This document shows positions 18,180 through 26,131 of a stretch of 64,000 bases of DNA, piece after piece. The stretch is from assembly GCF_035917975.1 (NCBI RefSeq), contig NZ_CP109130.1, positions 5,332,001 through 5,396,000 on the forward strand. Reading direction: 5' to 3'. The notes below the pieces were generated by a model that made no database searches, was not told the origin of the DNA, and saw only the letters and a list, made by a program, of their open reading frames with translations. The DNA is from Streptosporangium sp. NBC_01756. GTDB lineage: Bacteria; Actinomycetota; Actinomycetes; Streptosporangiales; Streptosporangiaceae. Made by a program: the position numbers and the translations under genes. The stretch's first letter is position 1. Every line of letters begins with the position of its first letter.

Positions 18180-18580
18180 AGCACAGCGAGGCCTTCAACG
18201 CGGGTAGGGAGGGCGACCTCCACGGCATGATCCGCGAGGTCGGGAGCCTGGTCGACGCGTTCGCCGAAGCGCTGGGCGAACTGGACGGGCAGAAGGTGAC
18301 CGGCGCCGACGGCACCGGCCGGGTGGTGGCCACGGTGTCGGGCTCGGGGAGGCTGCTGCATGTGCGCATCGACCCCCGGGCGATGCGCGACCTCGACCAC
18401 GTCGCGCTGGGCCGCGCCGTACAGGAGGCCGTCGGGGCGGCGCGTGGAGCGATGGCCGAGAGCCTGAGCGAGGCGATGGGCGCGCTGGGCGGGCTGTCGC
18501 AGCCCGGCTCGGACCACGATCCGCTCGCACCGTACTTCGACGCTATTCTGCGGGAGGGTGATCATGGACGAAATGGATGA
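18176..18580 (+). CDS. YbaB/EbfC-family protein, first copy
   Basis: A 134-residue protein with a YbaB/EbfC-type core: a helix (GMIREVGSLVDAFAEALGELDGQKVTGADG), beta strands (GRVVATVSGSGRLLHVRIDPRAM) and a second long helix. Family members form dimers that bind DNA, but actinomycete versions often accompany WXG-type genes instead. The GTG start overlaps the preceding stop by four bases. It overlaps the second YbaB-like gene by 17 bp, so the four genes are one translationally coupled unit. Confidence 0.7.
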   Translation: MKHSEAFNAGREGDLHGMIREVGSLVDAFAEALGELDGQKVTGADGTGRVVATVSGSGRLLHVRIDPRAMRDLDHVALGRAVQEAVGAARGAMAESLSEAMGALGGLSQPGSDHDPLAPYFDAILREGDHGRNG

Positions 18581-18950
18581 GCTGCGGAGGCTCGCGGAGC
18601 AGTTGTCAAAGGCGTCGGCCGAGGCCGAGGCGGCCGTGGCCGAATGGGGCGCACGGAAATTCACCGGCACGGCCGACAAAGGCGGTGTCGTCGCGACCGT
18701 GGACGCCGTGGGCAACCTGCTGGCGCTCGATATCAGTGTGCTGAGCAAACGGCGGCATGACGGCGTGACCCTGGGCGACGCGGTGGTCGTCGCGATCCAC
18801 GCGGCCGAGCAGGCGGCTGCGGAGGCGAAGGCCACGATGGCACCGGACCTGCGGATGGGCTCGGGGCCCGGTCCCGGCGACCTGCTCGGCGACGCTCAGC
18901 GCGCCTTCGAGGCTCGTACCGGTCTCAAGGGGCCTGGCTTTCCCCGGTAG
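18564..18950 (+). CDS. YbaB/EbfC-family protein, second copy
   Basis: A 128-residue paralogue of the preceding gene: an N-terminal helix (MDELRRLAEQLSKASAEAEAAVAEW), the strand block GGVVATVDAVGNLLALDISV and a C-terminal helix with AAEQAAAEAKATM. ATG 18564 is preferred because GGGAGGG lies 5 bases before it; a GTG at 18558 is inside that Shine-Dalgarno. The two copies could form a heterodimer. Last gene of the WXG/YbaB unit, followed by the long hairpin at 18996. Confidence 0.72.
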   Translation: MDEMDELRRLAEQLSKASAEAEAAVAEWGARKFTGTADKGGVVATVDAVGNLLALDISVLSKRRHDGVTLGDAVVVAIHAAEQAAAEAKATMAPDLRMGSGPGPGDLLGDAQRAFEARTGLKGPGFPR

Positions 18951-19274
18951 GTCGTCCGTGGCATACCTGCCGTGCCGCCTGACGGGTGGTTGTCTCTCCG
19001 GCGTCCTGAGCCTGACCGTCTGATCGGATGGTCAGGCTCAGGACGCCGGAGCGCCGACGGGCCTCGGACGCCTGCGGTTTCCGGGGCCGCGGCGCCGACC
19101 ACCCCGGCCCTCCACGCTCCGCGAGCCGAGCCCATCCGACGGGTCGGTGACCGTGGGTCGGCCCGACGGGCACATGGGCGCGCGGACCACTCACGCACCG
19201 CTCGGCTACACTACGCTGTCGCGACGATACCGTGAGCTACTCCACTGCCTGCCGTGACCGAAGGGGCGAAATCG
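18951..19274. other. Intergenic region between the WXG/YbaB unit and the glycan locus
   Basis: About 320 bases without a credible gene. It contains the long hairpin listed separately. Just before the acyl carrier protein gene, around 19203-19235, there is a less GC-rich stretch (CTACACTACGCTGTCG) that may carry the promoter of the glycan operon. Confidence 0.4.
18996..19051. terminator. Long perfect hairpin closing the WXG/YbaB operon
   Basis: Arms at 18996-19017 and 19030-19051 are exact reverse complements over 22 bp. Three more RNA pairs are possible inside the 12-nt centre. There is no U-tract. The simplest role is a bidirectional terminator, but its length exceeds what termination needs. 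Confidence 0.7.
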
Positions 19275-19541
19275 GTGCAAGATCATATCGACACGCAGAT
19301 CAGGGCATTCATCGAACCTCGCTTCCCCGGCCGGAGCTGGACCGACGACGACGACATCTTCGCCCTGGGGTTCGTCGACTCGATGTTCGCGATGGAGGTG
19401 GTGATGTTCGTCGAGCGGACCTTCGCGGTGGCGGTGCCCAATGACGAGCTTCACATGGACAACTTCCGCAGCGTCCGCTCCATGGCCGCGCTGGTCCGGC
19501 GGGTCGCCGCCGGTCCGCAGCCGGGGGCGGTGCCCGCGTGA
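19275..19541 (+). CDS. Acyl carrier protein (FkbH partner)
   Basis: An 88-residue acyl carrier protein with the phosphopantetheine attachment Ser at 36 in LGFVDSMFAMEV and the typical four-helix pattern. GTG 19275 is chosen because AAGGGG is 8 bases upstream; an in-frame GTG at 19254 lacks a Shine-Dalgarno. It overlaps the FkbH gene by four bases. In known systems FkbH dephosphorylates 1,3-bisphosphoglycerate and loads the glyceryl unit onto such an ACP, so this protein probably carries a C3 acyl group destined for a sugar in this locus. Confidence 0.85.
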   Translation: MQDHIDTQIRAFIEPRFPGRSWTDDDDIFALGFVDSMFAMEVVMFVERTFAVAVPNDELHMDNFRSVRSMAALVRRVAAGPQPGAVPA

Positions 19542-20587
19542 CCGCGAGCGTCGAGCGGCGGGGGACCGGCCCGATCAAGTGCGTCGTCTGGGACCTGGAC
19601 AACACACTGTGGGACGGCGTGCTCCTGGAGGACGGGGAGGTCACCCTCCGGCCCGAGGTCGCGGAGGTCGTCCGGGTGCTCGACGAGCGGGGGATCCTGC
19701 AGTCGATCGCCAGCCGGAACCACAGCGAGGCCGCCATCGAGCAACTGGAGCGGTTCGGCCTGCGCGATTACTTCCTCGCCCCCCAGATCGGCTGGAACCC
19801 GAAGTCCGAGTCCGTGGCGGCCATCGCGAAGAGCCTGAACATCGGGATCGACACGCTGGCGCTGATCGACGACCAGTCGTTCGAGCTGGAGGAGGTGTCC
19901 TTCAGCCATCCCGGGGTGCTCTGCCTGGACGCCCGGGACGTGGCCGGGATTCCGGAGATGCCGGTCTTCACGCCGAAGTTCGTCACCGAGGACTCCCGCA
20001 ACCGGCGGTCGATGTATCTGGGATCCGAGCTCAGGGACGCCGCCCAGCGTGAGTTCGGCGGGACCAGCGAGGACTTCCTGGCCACGCTCGACATGACCTT
20101 CGTGATCTCCCCGGCGGCGGAGGCCGACCTGCGGCGTGCCGAGGAGCTCAGCGTCCGCACCAACCAGCTCAACTCCACCGGGATCACCTACTCCTACGAG
20201 GAGCTGCGCGGGTTCGTACGGTCTCCCGACCACCTGCTGCTGGTGGCCGGCCTCGACGATAGGTTCGGGTCCTACGGGAAGATCGGCCTCGGACTCGTCG
20301 AGCGCGGGGCCGAGATCTGGACGCTCAAGCTCCTGCTCATGTCCTGCCGGGTGATGTCACGGGGCGTCGGGACGGTCCTGCTGAACCACATCATGCGGCT
20401 GGCCCGGGACGCCGGCGTGCGGCTCCAGGCGGAGTTCCTGCCCAACGACCGCAACCGGGTGATGTTCGTGACCTACCGCTTCGCGGGCTTCCAGGAGGTC
20501 GGGACCCGGGACGGGCTGCAGATCCTGGAGTCCGACCTCGATCACATCCAGGACCCTCCCGCCTACCTGACGGTCCGGACCGGCTGA
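19538..20587 (+). CDS. FkbH-like HAD phosphatase/glyceryl transferase
   Basis: A 349-residue HAD-IIIC enzyme. The N-terminal HAD domain has the nucleophile motif VVWDLDNTLWDG (D19, D21) and the later DDQSFELEEV acidic motif. The C-terminal half is a GNAT-like domain (MSRGVGTVLLNHIMRLARDAG). FkbH-type proteins make glyceryl-ACP from 1,3-bisphosphoglycerate. The GTG start overlaps the ACP stop, so the two are coupled. Here the glyceryl unit is more likely to decorate an aminosugar than to start a polyketide, since no polyketide synthase is nearby. Confidence 0.88.
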   Translation: MTASVERRGTGPIKCVVWDLDNTLWDGVLLEDGEVTLRPEVAEVVRVLDERGILQSIASRNHSEAAIEQLERFGLRDYFLAPQIGWNPKSESVAAIAKSLNIGIDTLALIDDQSFELEEVSFSHPGVLCLDARDVAGIPEMPVFTPKFVTEDSRNRRSMYLGSELRDAAQREFGGTSEDFLATLDMTFVISPAAEADLRRAEELSVRTNQLNSTGITYSYEELRGFVRSPDHLLLVAGLDDRFGSYGKIGLGLVERGAEIWTLKLLLMSCRVMSRGVGTVLLNHIMRLARDAGVRLQAEFLPNDRNRVMFVTYRFAGFQEVGTRDGLQILESDLDHIQDPPAYLTVRTG

Positions 20588-20592
20588 CCGCC

Positions 20593-21087
20593 GTGCTCAG
20601 GAGAGCCTTCGAGCACGAGAGCGAGCTGATCCGGCGGTGGCGCAACCACCCCCGGGTGCGCGGGGTCAGCCTCACCGATCACGAGATCGACGAGGCGGAA
20701 CACCACCGGTGGTGGCGGGCGACGATGGCCGACCACACCCGCCGGATCCTGGTCTACGAGCACGGCGGTGTGCCGAGCGGGGTGGTGAACATCTCCGGTC
20801 ACGACGTCCGGGCGCGGCAGGCCGGCTGGGGTTTCTACCTCGACGTGGACGGGCTGTCCCGGCGCGGGGAGTTGCTGGCCGCCTGGATGCGGGTCGAGGG
20901 CGAGGCGGTCGAGTACGCCTTCACCGAGCTGGGGATCGACACCCTGCGCGGGGAGGTCCTGGCCCGCAACGAGGCGGTCAGGACCCTGCACCGCCGTCAC
21001 GGGTTCGTCGAGGTCGGCATCTACACACGCGAGGTGGCCGGGGTCGAGGAGACCGTCGTCGTCATAGAGATGACCAAACGATCATGA
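20593..21087 (+). CDS. pseH: GNAT N-acetyltransferase, PseH-like
   Basis: A 164-residue GNAT enzyme opening LRRAFEHESELIRRWRNHPRVR, with IRRWRN as in PseH and WecD-like sugar N-acyltransferases, and the acyl-CoA loop region LARNEAVRTLHRRHGFVEVGIY. In the pseudaminic acid pathway PseH acetylates the 4-amino group of UDP-4-amino-4,6-dideoxy-AltNAc. All other pathway steps are encoded nearby, which makes this the best candidate. It follows the ACP-FkbH pair by 5 bp, so it may instead use glyceryl-ACP as donor; the sequence alone does not decide. Confidence 0.78.
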   Translation: MLRRAFEHESELIRRWRNHPRVRGVSLTDHEIDEAEHHRWWRATMADHTRRILVYEHGGVPSGVVNISGHDVRARQAGWGFYLDVDGLSRRGELLAAWMRVEGEAVEYAFTELGIDTLRGEVLARNEAVRTLHRRHGFVEVGIYTREVAGVEETVVVIEMTKRS

Positions 21088-21099
21088 TGTCCCCGGTGG

Positions 21100-22188
21100 T
21101 CACGAGGAGAGCAGCGCGTCGGCGACCCGTGCCCTGCCCTCCCCGTCGACCAGCGCGGGCCCGCGCATGCCGAGCTCCGTACGGGTGCGGGCGCAGGTGA
21201 GCAGCGCCCGCAGGCAGGCGCGGGCGGGGCCGTCCGCGGCTGTCGCGGCGTCGAGACGGCCGAGTCCGGCCGCCAGCCCACGCGAGACCACCTCCTCGTA
21301 GGCCGGCCGCTGGTTCTCCGCCACCCAGGCGAGCGCGGCGGCCTTCCCCAGGTGGAGAAGCTCCCACACGCTGCCGCCCGCTGCTGTGACGACGAGGTCC
21401 GCCGCCGCGATCAGACGGGGGAGGTCGTCGGTGGGCGGGATCCGGTGGATCACCTGACCGTCCGCCGGTACGAGGTGGTCCAGCGCTCCCGCACGCGGTG
21501 TGACGACCGTCGCCAGGAACGGTGCGCGCGTCGCGACGAGTCCGCTCGCGACGACGGAGACCACTCCGGCCGCGTCGGTGCCCCCGAGGAAACACAGCAC
21601 CCGGGGAGGCCGTCCGGCCGCCACGGATCGCCGCGGAACGGGCTCCGTCGTCCCTCTGCGGACGGCCTTCACCGATTCCGGCGCCGCCTCCGGCCGGACT
21701 GTCTCCACGGGCTCCTGCCGTCGCAGTCGCCGTACGTCGTCGCGGAGCAGGGCGTAGCGCACCCCCGCGAGCCGGACCGCTCCGGCGGGCGAGCGGTCCG
21801 GCCTGCGCTCGGCGCCGAGGTTCTGGTCCAGGTAGACGTCGGCGTCCTGGCCCCGGTCGTCCCCGTCGACGATGGCCAGCACCCTGACGCCCGCCTCGCG
21901 CAGCGCCCCCGAGCAACGGGGGTCGAGGTCGTAGGAGTCGATGACCACGGCGTCGAGCGCGAGGCGGCGCGCGGCCCGGACCATGGCGGCCGGGCTGTCC
22001 GGTCCGGGGATGAGTGTCAGGCCGCGCCGGGCCAGCTGCTCCCTCGCCCAGCCCAGACCGCCGACGTCACCGAGGACGACGACCTCCAGTCGCCGGTCCC
22101 GCAGCTCCTCGGCGAGGGCCAGGCAGCGCATCAGGTGGCCGACGCCGATGGTGGCGCCCGCGTCGCACCGGATGCCGACGCGGTTCAT
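21100..22188 (-). CDS. pseG: UDP-2,4-diacetamido-2,4,6-trideoxy-altropyranose hydrolase
   Basis: A 362-residue PseG of GT-B-like fold that releases UDP from the modified altrose before the PEP condensation step. The diagnostic opening is GIRCDAGATIGVGHLMRCLAL (G-x-GHxMRC, with the catalytic His). The C-terminal half has TAAGGSVWELLHLGKAAALAWVAENQ, the UDP-binding loop. About 30 residues of low-complexity insert sit in the middle (ETVRPEAAPESVKAVRRG), longer than usual. It lies 150 bp downstream of the pseF-like gene on the same strand and converges on pseH with a 12-bp gap. Confidence 0.9.
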   Translation of the reverse strand: MNRVGIRCDAGATIGVGHLMRCLALAEELRDRRLEVVVLGDVGGLGWAREQLARRGLTLIPGPDSPAAMVRAARRLALDAVVIDSYDLDPRCSGALREAGVRVLAIVDGDDRGQDADVYLDQNLGAERRPDRSPAGAVRLAGVRYALLRDDVRRLRRQEPVETVRPEAAPESVKAVRRGTTEPVPRRSVAAGRPPRVLCFLGGTDAAGVVSVVASGLVATRAPFLATVVTPRAGALDHLVPADGQVIHRIPPTDDLPRLIAAADLVVTAAGGSVWELLHLGKAAALAWVAENQRPAYEEVVSRGLAAGLGRLDAATAADGPARACLRALLTCARTRTELGMRGPALVDGEGRARVADALLSS

Positions 22189-22339
22189 CGGATCCTCTCG
22201 GATGCGGAGACCCGGAGTGTGTCGGCTCCGGGCGCCGCTGCCGGAGTCCGGGCGTGCCGGAACGTGAGGACCTCCGGACCTATGGTCTCCGGGTGCCGCC
22301 GCCGGGGTCCGGGTCTTTTGGCGCGCGGGGGCCTCGGGC

Positions 22340-23077
22340 TCATGCCTCCTCCAGGGCCTTCTGTTCCACGGCGGCGTTGAGCGCCACGACCTCGGGCCGC
22401 TCTCGCAGCCATCCGGTCAGGGTCCGCAGCGGCACCGGCGCGTCCCCGAAGTGGTCGACGACCGCGCTGATCAGCTCCCAGTCCTCCGGGGTGTCGAGCG
22501 TGACGCGCAGATCGGCGTCGCCCGGCGGGAACATGAGACCGATGATCCGGAAACGCTCGGCGTGCGTGTAGAGGTAGGACGTCACGTGGGTGCGGTGGTA
22601 GCCGGTGGCCACCGCGTCGAGGCCGCGGAGCGCCCGCGCGGAGACGATCTCCACGTCCAGCCCTCTGGGCAGGGTCCTGGGCTGCGGGCTGGTGCTCAGG
22701 TAGTCGAGTGCGGGCGCGGCCCGCCACATGCCCGCGGCCATCGCGATGACCTCCGGGTCGAGCAGCGGGCAGTCGGCGGTGAGACGCATGACGGCGTCGC
22801 AGTCCAGCCGGTCGAGAGCGCCGAGGAAGCGGGTCAGCACGTCGTCCACCGGGCCGCGGTACCAGGAGACCCCGAGCCGCTCGCACTCCGTGACGACGTC
22901 GTCGTCGGCGGACTCGGTGGTGGTGGCCACGACGAGGTCGTCGAGGGCGTCGCCGTGGGCGGCGGCGCGCACGACCCGTTCCAGAACGGTGCGTCCGCCC
23001 AGCGTGCGCAGCACCTTTCCCGGCAGGCGGGTGGACCCCATGCGGGCTTGAATGACTCCGGCGATGTGAACAGCCAA
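22340..23077 (-). CDS. pseF: CMP-pseudaminic acid synthetase-like cytidylyltransferase (PseF/SpsF)
   Basis: A 245-residue nucleotidyltransferase with the CTP-binding signature IQARMGSTRLPGKVL at the N-terminus and RLTADCPLLDPEVI near residue 100, as in SpsF/PseF proteins. It should activate pseudaminic acid as CMP-Pse. The start is a TTG at 23077, six bases after AGGA; no better codon exists in frame. It is divergent from pseB across a 104-bp AT-rich gap. The specificity (Pse rather than another nonulosonate) is inferred from the neighbouring pse genes. Confidence 0.85.
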   Translation of the reverse strand: MAVHIAGVIQARMGSTRLPGKVLRTLGGRTVLERVVRAAAHGDALDDLVVATTTESADDDVVTECERLGVSWYRGPVDDVLTRFLGALDRLDCDAVMRLTADCPLLDPEVIAMAAGMWRAAPALDYLSTSPQPRTLPRGLDVEIVSARALRGLDAVATGYHRTHVTSYLYTHAERFRIIGLMFPPGDADLRVTLDTPEDWELISAVVDHFGDAPVPLRTLTGWLRERPEVVALNAAVEQKALEEA

Positions 23078-23181
23078 AACATTTCCTAACTCGGCTGAGT
23101 GATGGTGACGCTACGTTATGCTACAAACTCGTCACTGAATGACTACCGTAAGTTACGGAAGTCTTGTATGGGGGGACTCGG
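23078..23181. promoter_or_regulatory. Divergent promoter region pseF/pseB
   Basis: This 104-bp gap is much richer in A+T than its surroundings. It contains TATGCT around 23118 as a possible -10, an inverted repeat GTGACG (23105-23110)/CGTCAC (23130-23135), and a palindrome CCGTAA-G-TTACGG at 23146-23158. It is the obvious place for shared control of the pseudaminate genes. Confidence 0.5.
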
Positions 23182-24165
23182 GTGGGCGAGCTTGAGGGGT
23201 CATCGATCCTTATCACCGGCGGGACGGGATCGTTCGGGAAGGCTTTCATCCGGCATGTGCTCGACCGTCACGACCCGCGCCGGGTCGTCGTGTTCTCAAG
23301 GGATGAGCTCAAGCAGTATGAGGTCAGGCAGCTGTTCGCCGACGACTCCAGGCTGCGGTGGTTCATCGGTGACGTGCGCGATCGTAGCCGCCTGACCCGT
23401 GCCATGCACGGTGTGGACCATGTGGTGCACGCAGCCGCGCTCAAACAGGTCGACACGGCCGAATACAACCCGTTCGAATATGTTCTGACCAATGTCAGCG
23501 GTTCCCAGAATGTCGTCGAGGCGGCCATTGACTGCGGCGTCAGAAAAGTGATCGCGCTTTCGACGGACAAAGCCTCCAGTCCTATCAATCTTTATGGAGC
23601 GACCAAGCTGGTAGCGGACAAACTGCTGGTGTCCGCCAATCATTACGCTTCTCACCATGTGACCCGGTTCGCCGTGGTCAGATACGGCAACGTGATGGGC
23701 AGCCGGGGCTCGGTGATCCCCTATTTCCAGAAGCTGGCGGCCGAGGACAAGAGCCTGCCGATCACCGACAAGCGGATGACCCGCTTCTGGATCACCCTGG
23801 AGCAGGCCGTCCGGTTCGTCGTCGACTCCTTCGACCTGATGCAGGGCGGCGAGCTCTACGTCCCCCGCATCCCCAGCATGCGGATCACGGATCTGGCCGA
23901 GGCGGTCGCCCCGGGCTCCCCGTTGCACGAGGTCGGCGTCCGTCCCGGGGAGAAGCTCCACGAGGAGATGATCGCCGCCGACGACAGCCGCAGGACGATC
24001 CGCCTGGCCAGCCGTTATGTGGTGCAGCCCACGATCGCCACCTGGGGTTATGTCCCGTCGCCCGGCGGCCAGAGCGTCCCCGAGGGTTTCTCCTACCGCT
24101 CCGACACCAATGACCAGTGGCTGTCGGTCGAGGGGATCCGCGAGCTGCTCGCGGTGAAGATCTGA
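23182..24165 (+). CDS. pseB: UDP-N-acetylglucosamine 4,6-dehydratase (inverting)
   Basis: A 327-residue extended SDR enzyme that starts the pseudaminic acid route by dehydrating and 5-epimerising UDP-GlcNAc. It shows the NAD motif ILITGGTGSFGKAF, the early HAAALKQVDTAEYNP block specific to PseB/FlaA1 enzymes, and the active site LSTDKASSPINLYGATK (Thr-Asp-Lys plus YxxxK). GTG 23182 is preferred over TTG 23164 because GGGGGG lies 6 bases upstream. The stop overlaps the pseC start by one base. Confidence 0.94.
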   Translation: MGELEGSSILITGGTGSFGKAFIRHVLDRHDPRRVVVFSRDELKQYEVRQLFADDSRLRWFIGDVRDRSRLTRAMHGVDHVVHAAALKQVDTAEYNPFEYVLTNVSGSQNVVEAAIDCGVRKVIALSTDKASSPINLYGATKLVADKLLVSANHYASHHVTRFAVVRYGNVMGSRGSVIPYFQKLAAEDKSLPITDKRMTRFWITLEQAVRFVVDSFDLMQGGELYVPRIPSMRITDLAEAVAPGSPLHEVGVRPGEKLHEEMIAADDSRRTIRLASRYVVQPTIATWGYVPSPGGQSVPEGFSYRSDTNDQWLSVEGIRELLAVKI

Positions 24166-25289
24166 TGCTTCCGTACGGCAGGCAGTCGATCGACGAACGT
24201 GACATCGAAGGCGTCCTGGACGTGCTGCGCGGGGAGTGGCTGACCACCGGCCCGGCGGTCGACGCGTTCGAGCGGGAGCTCACGGCCTGGACCGGTGGGG
24301 TGCCGTGCGTGTCGGTGACCTCGGGAACCGCCGCGCTGCACACGGCCTACGCGGCGGCCGGCGTCGGCGCGGGGGACGAGGTGGTCACCTCACCGATCAC
24401 CTTCGTCGCCACGGCGTCCACGGCGGTCATGCTCGGTGCGCGGGTCGTCTTCGCCGATGTGGAGGAGGACACGGCCAACCTCGACCCCGATGCCGTGGAG
24501 GCGGTGATCGGCCCGCGCACCCGGGCCGTCACCGCCGTCGACTACGCCGGCCACCCGGCCGAGTACGACGTGCTGCGCAAGATCGCCTCACGCGCCGGGG
24601 CCGTGCTCGTGGCCGACGCCGCGCATTCCGTCGGGTCGCGCTACCACGACCGGCCGGTGGGCACGCTCGCCGACCTGACGACCTTCTCCTTCTTCCCGAC
24701 GAAGACGATCACGACCGCCGAGGGCGGCGCGGTCGCCACGGCCGACGTGGAGCTTCTCCGGCGCGCCCGGCGGTTCAGGAACCACGGGCTGGTCCGCGAC
24801 CCGGGAGAGCTGCGCGACCCCGATGAGGGGGGCTGGCACCAGGAGGTCCACGCGTTCGGCCTGAACTACCGCCTGCCCGACATGCTGTGCGCCCTGGGCG
24901 TCAGCCAGCTCCGGCGGCTCGGCCAGTTCAGGGAGCGGCGGGCCCGGCTCGTCGAACGCTACAACGAGGCACTCCGGGGCCTGTCCGGACTGCGGCTGCC
25001 CACCCGCCGCCCGCATGCCGACCCCGCCTGGCACCTGTACTCCGTGGGAGTCCTCGGCGGGCGGCGACGCGAGGTGTACGAGCGGATGCGGGCGGCGGGC
25101 ATCGGTGTCCAGGTGAACTACCTGCCCGCCTACCGGCACCCCGTCTTCGCGGACATGGGTTACCGGCGCGGCATGTGCCCGGTCGCCGAGGAGTTCTACG
25201 CACGGCAACTGTCGCTGCCCCTCTTCCCCGCCCTCACCGACTCGGAGCAGGACCGGGTCGTCGAAGCTCTCCACGCGATCCTCGGCTGA
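24165..25289 (+). CDS. pseC: UDP-4-amino-4,6-dideoxy-N-acetyl-beta-L-altrosamine transaminase
   Basis: A 374-residue DegT/DnrJ/EryC1 aminotransferase. The opening LPYGRQSIDERDIEGVLDVLRGEWLTTGP pattern is characteristic of PseC. The PLP Lys is K180 in FFPTKTITTAEGG, and the Asp in DAAHSVGS binds the cofactor. It aminates C4 of the 4-keto product of PseB, normally with glutamate as donor. Cytosolic, coupled to pseB through a TGATG junction. Confidence 0.93.
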   Translation: MLPYGRQSIDERDIEGVLDVLRGEWLTTGPAVDAFERELTAWTGGVPCVSVTSGTAALHTAYAAAGVGAGDEVVTSPITFVATASTAVMLGARVVFADVEEDTANLDPDAVEAVIGPRTRAVTAVDYAGHPAEYDVLRKIASRAGAVLVADAAHSVGSRYHDRPVGTLADLTTFSFFPTKTITTAEGGAVATADVELLRRARRFRNHGLVRDPGELRDPDEGGWHQEVHAFGLNYRLPDMLCALGVSQLRRLGQFRERRARLVERYNEALRGLSGLRLPTRRPHADPAWHLYSVGVLGGRRREVYERMRAAGIGVQVNYLPAYRHPVFADMGYRRGMCPVAEEFYARQLSLPLFPALTDSEQDRVVEALHAILG

Positions 25290-25300
25290 GCGGAGGCACG

Positions 25301-26131
25301 ATGCACCACACGAACCACTTCTACGGGCATGCCCATGTCTTCGCCCGGTTCTGCGGGCTGGACCGGCGCAGGCCACCGCGCATCAACGGCTATCTCCAGC
25401 ACGGATGGAACGCCCTGGACGGGTTCGGCCCCCGGGAGAGATACGTTCCGGCGACGCCGAAGTTCGTCTGGACGGACGCGATGCGCCGCCGCGGCTGGGC
25501 GCGAGGGCGCCGCGACTACTACCCGATCGGGGCCCCGTGGCTCTATCTGATGCAGATGGAGCCCGAGGAGCCGGGCCCGGAGCGGGAGGGCACGATCTGG
25601 TACCCCTTCCACGGATGGGAGCGCCAGCAGGTGGACGGCAGTCACGAACGGCTGATCGACGAGATCCGTGAGGTCGAGCAGGGGCCGGTGACCGTCTGCC
25701 TCTACTGGCTGGAGTTCGGCATGCCCGAGATCCGGAGCCTCTACGAGGACGCGGGGTTCAGGGTGATCAGCCACGGTGCCCGGGGCTGGATGAAGAAGGG
25801 GACCGATCCGCTCTTCCCGCACCGGCAGCTCACCGAGCTCCGCCGCCACCGGCGGGTGGCGTCCAATCGGCTGAGCACCGCCGTGTTCCACGGCATCGCG
25901 GCCGGATGCGAACCGGCCGTGTACGGCAATCCCATGGTGCTGGCGGACGAGGACCCGCTGCACGGCGGGGTCGCCCGCATCCGGCGGCTGTGGCCGGAGC
26001 TGCACGGCGCCGAGGTCCACCTCGCCACCGCCCGGGAGATCGCCGCCGACGAGCTGGGGGTCACCTACCAGGCGTCGCCCGAGGAGATCAGAACCGTTTT
26101 CGGATGGCCGGGGGAGACCGATGATCTGTGA
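25301..26131 (+). CDS. Unknown protein of the glycan locus, GT-B-like C-terminus
   Basis: A 276-residue protein not recognised with confidence. The N-terminus is His- and Tyr-rich (MHHTNHFYGHAHVFARFCGL). The middle has VTVCLYWLEFGMPEIRSLYEDAGF, and residues about 190-220 read SNRLSTAVFHGIAAGCEPAVYGNPMVL. That block resembles the nucleotide-sugar-binding loop at the C-terminus of some capsule glycosyltransferases. ATG 25301 has GGAGG four bases upstream. It lies between pseC and a methyltransferase-like gene and overlaps the latter by 11 bp. It could transfer or modify the nonulosonate; the C-terminal half alone might be the catalytic lobe. Confidence 0.6.
   Translation: MHHTNHFYGHAHVFARFCGLDRRRPPRINGYLQHGWNALDGFGPRERYVPATPKFVWTDAMRRRGWARGRRDYYPIGAPWLYLMQMEPEEPGPEREGTIWYPFHGWERQQVDGSHERLIDEIREVEQGPVTVCLYWLEFGMPEIRSLYEDAGFRVISHGARGWMKKGTDPLFPHRQLTELRRHRRVASNRLSTAVFHGIAAGCEPAVYGNPMVLADEDPLHGGVARIRRLWPELHGAEVHLATAREIAADELGVTYQASPEEIRTVFGWPGETDDL

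Noticed and set aside
19275-21087. Start of a polyketide or methoxymalonyl gene cluster
   Set aside because: ACP and FkbH occur in such clusters, but no synthase, acyl-CoA dehydrogenase or methyltransferase of that type follows; pse genes do.
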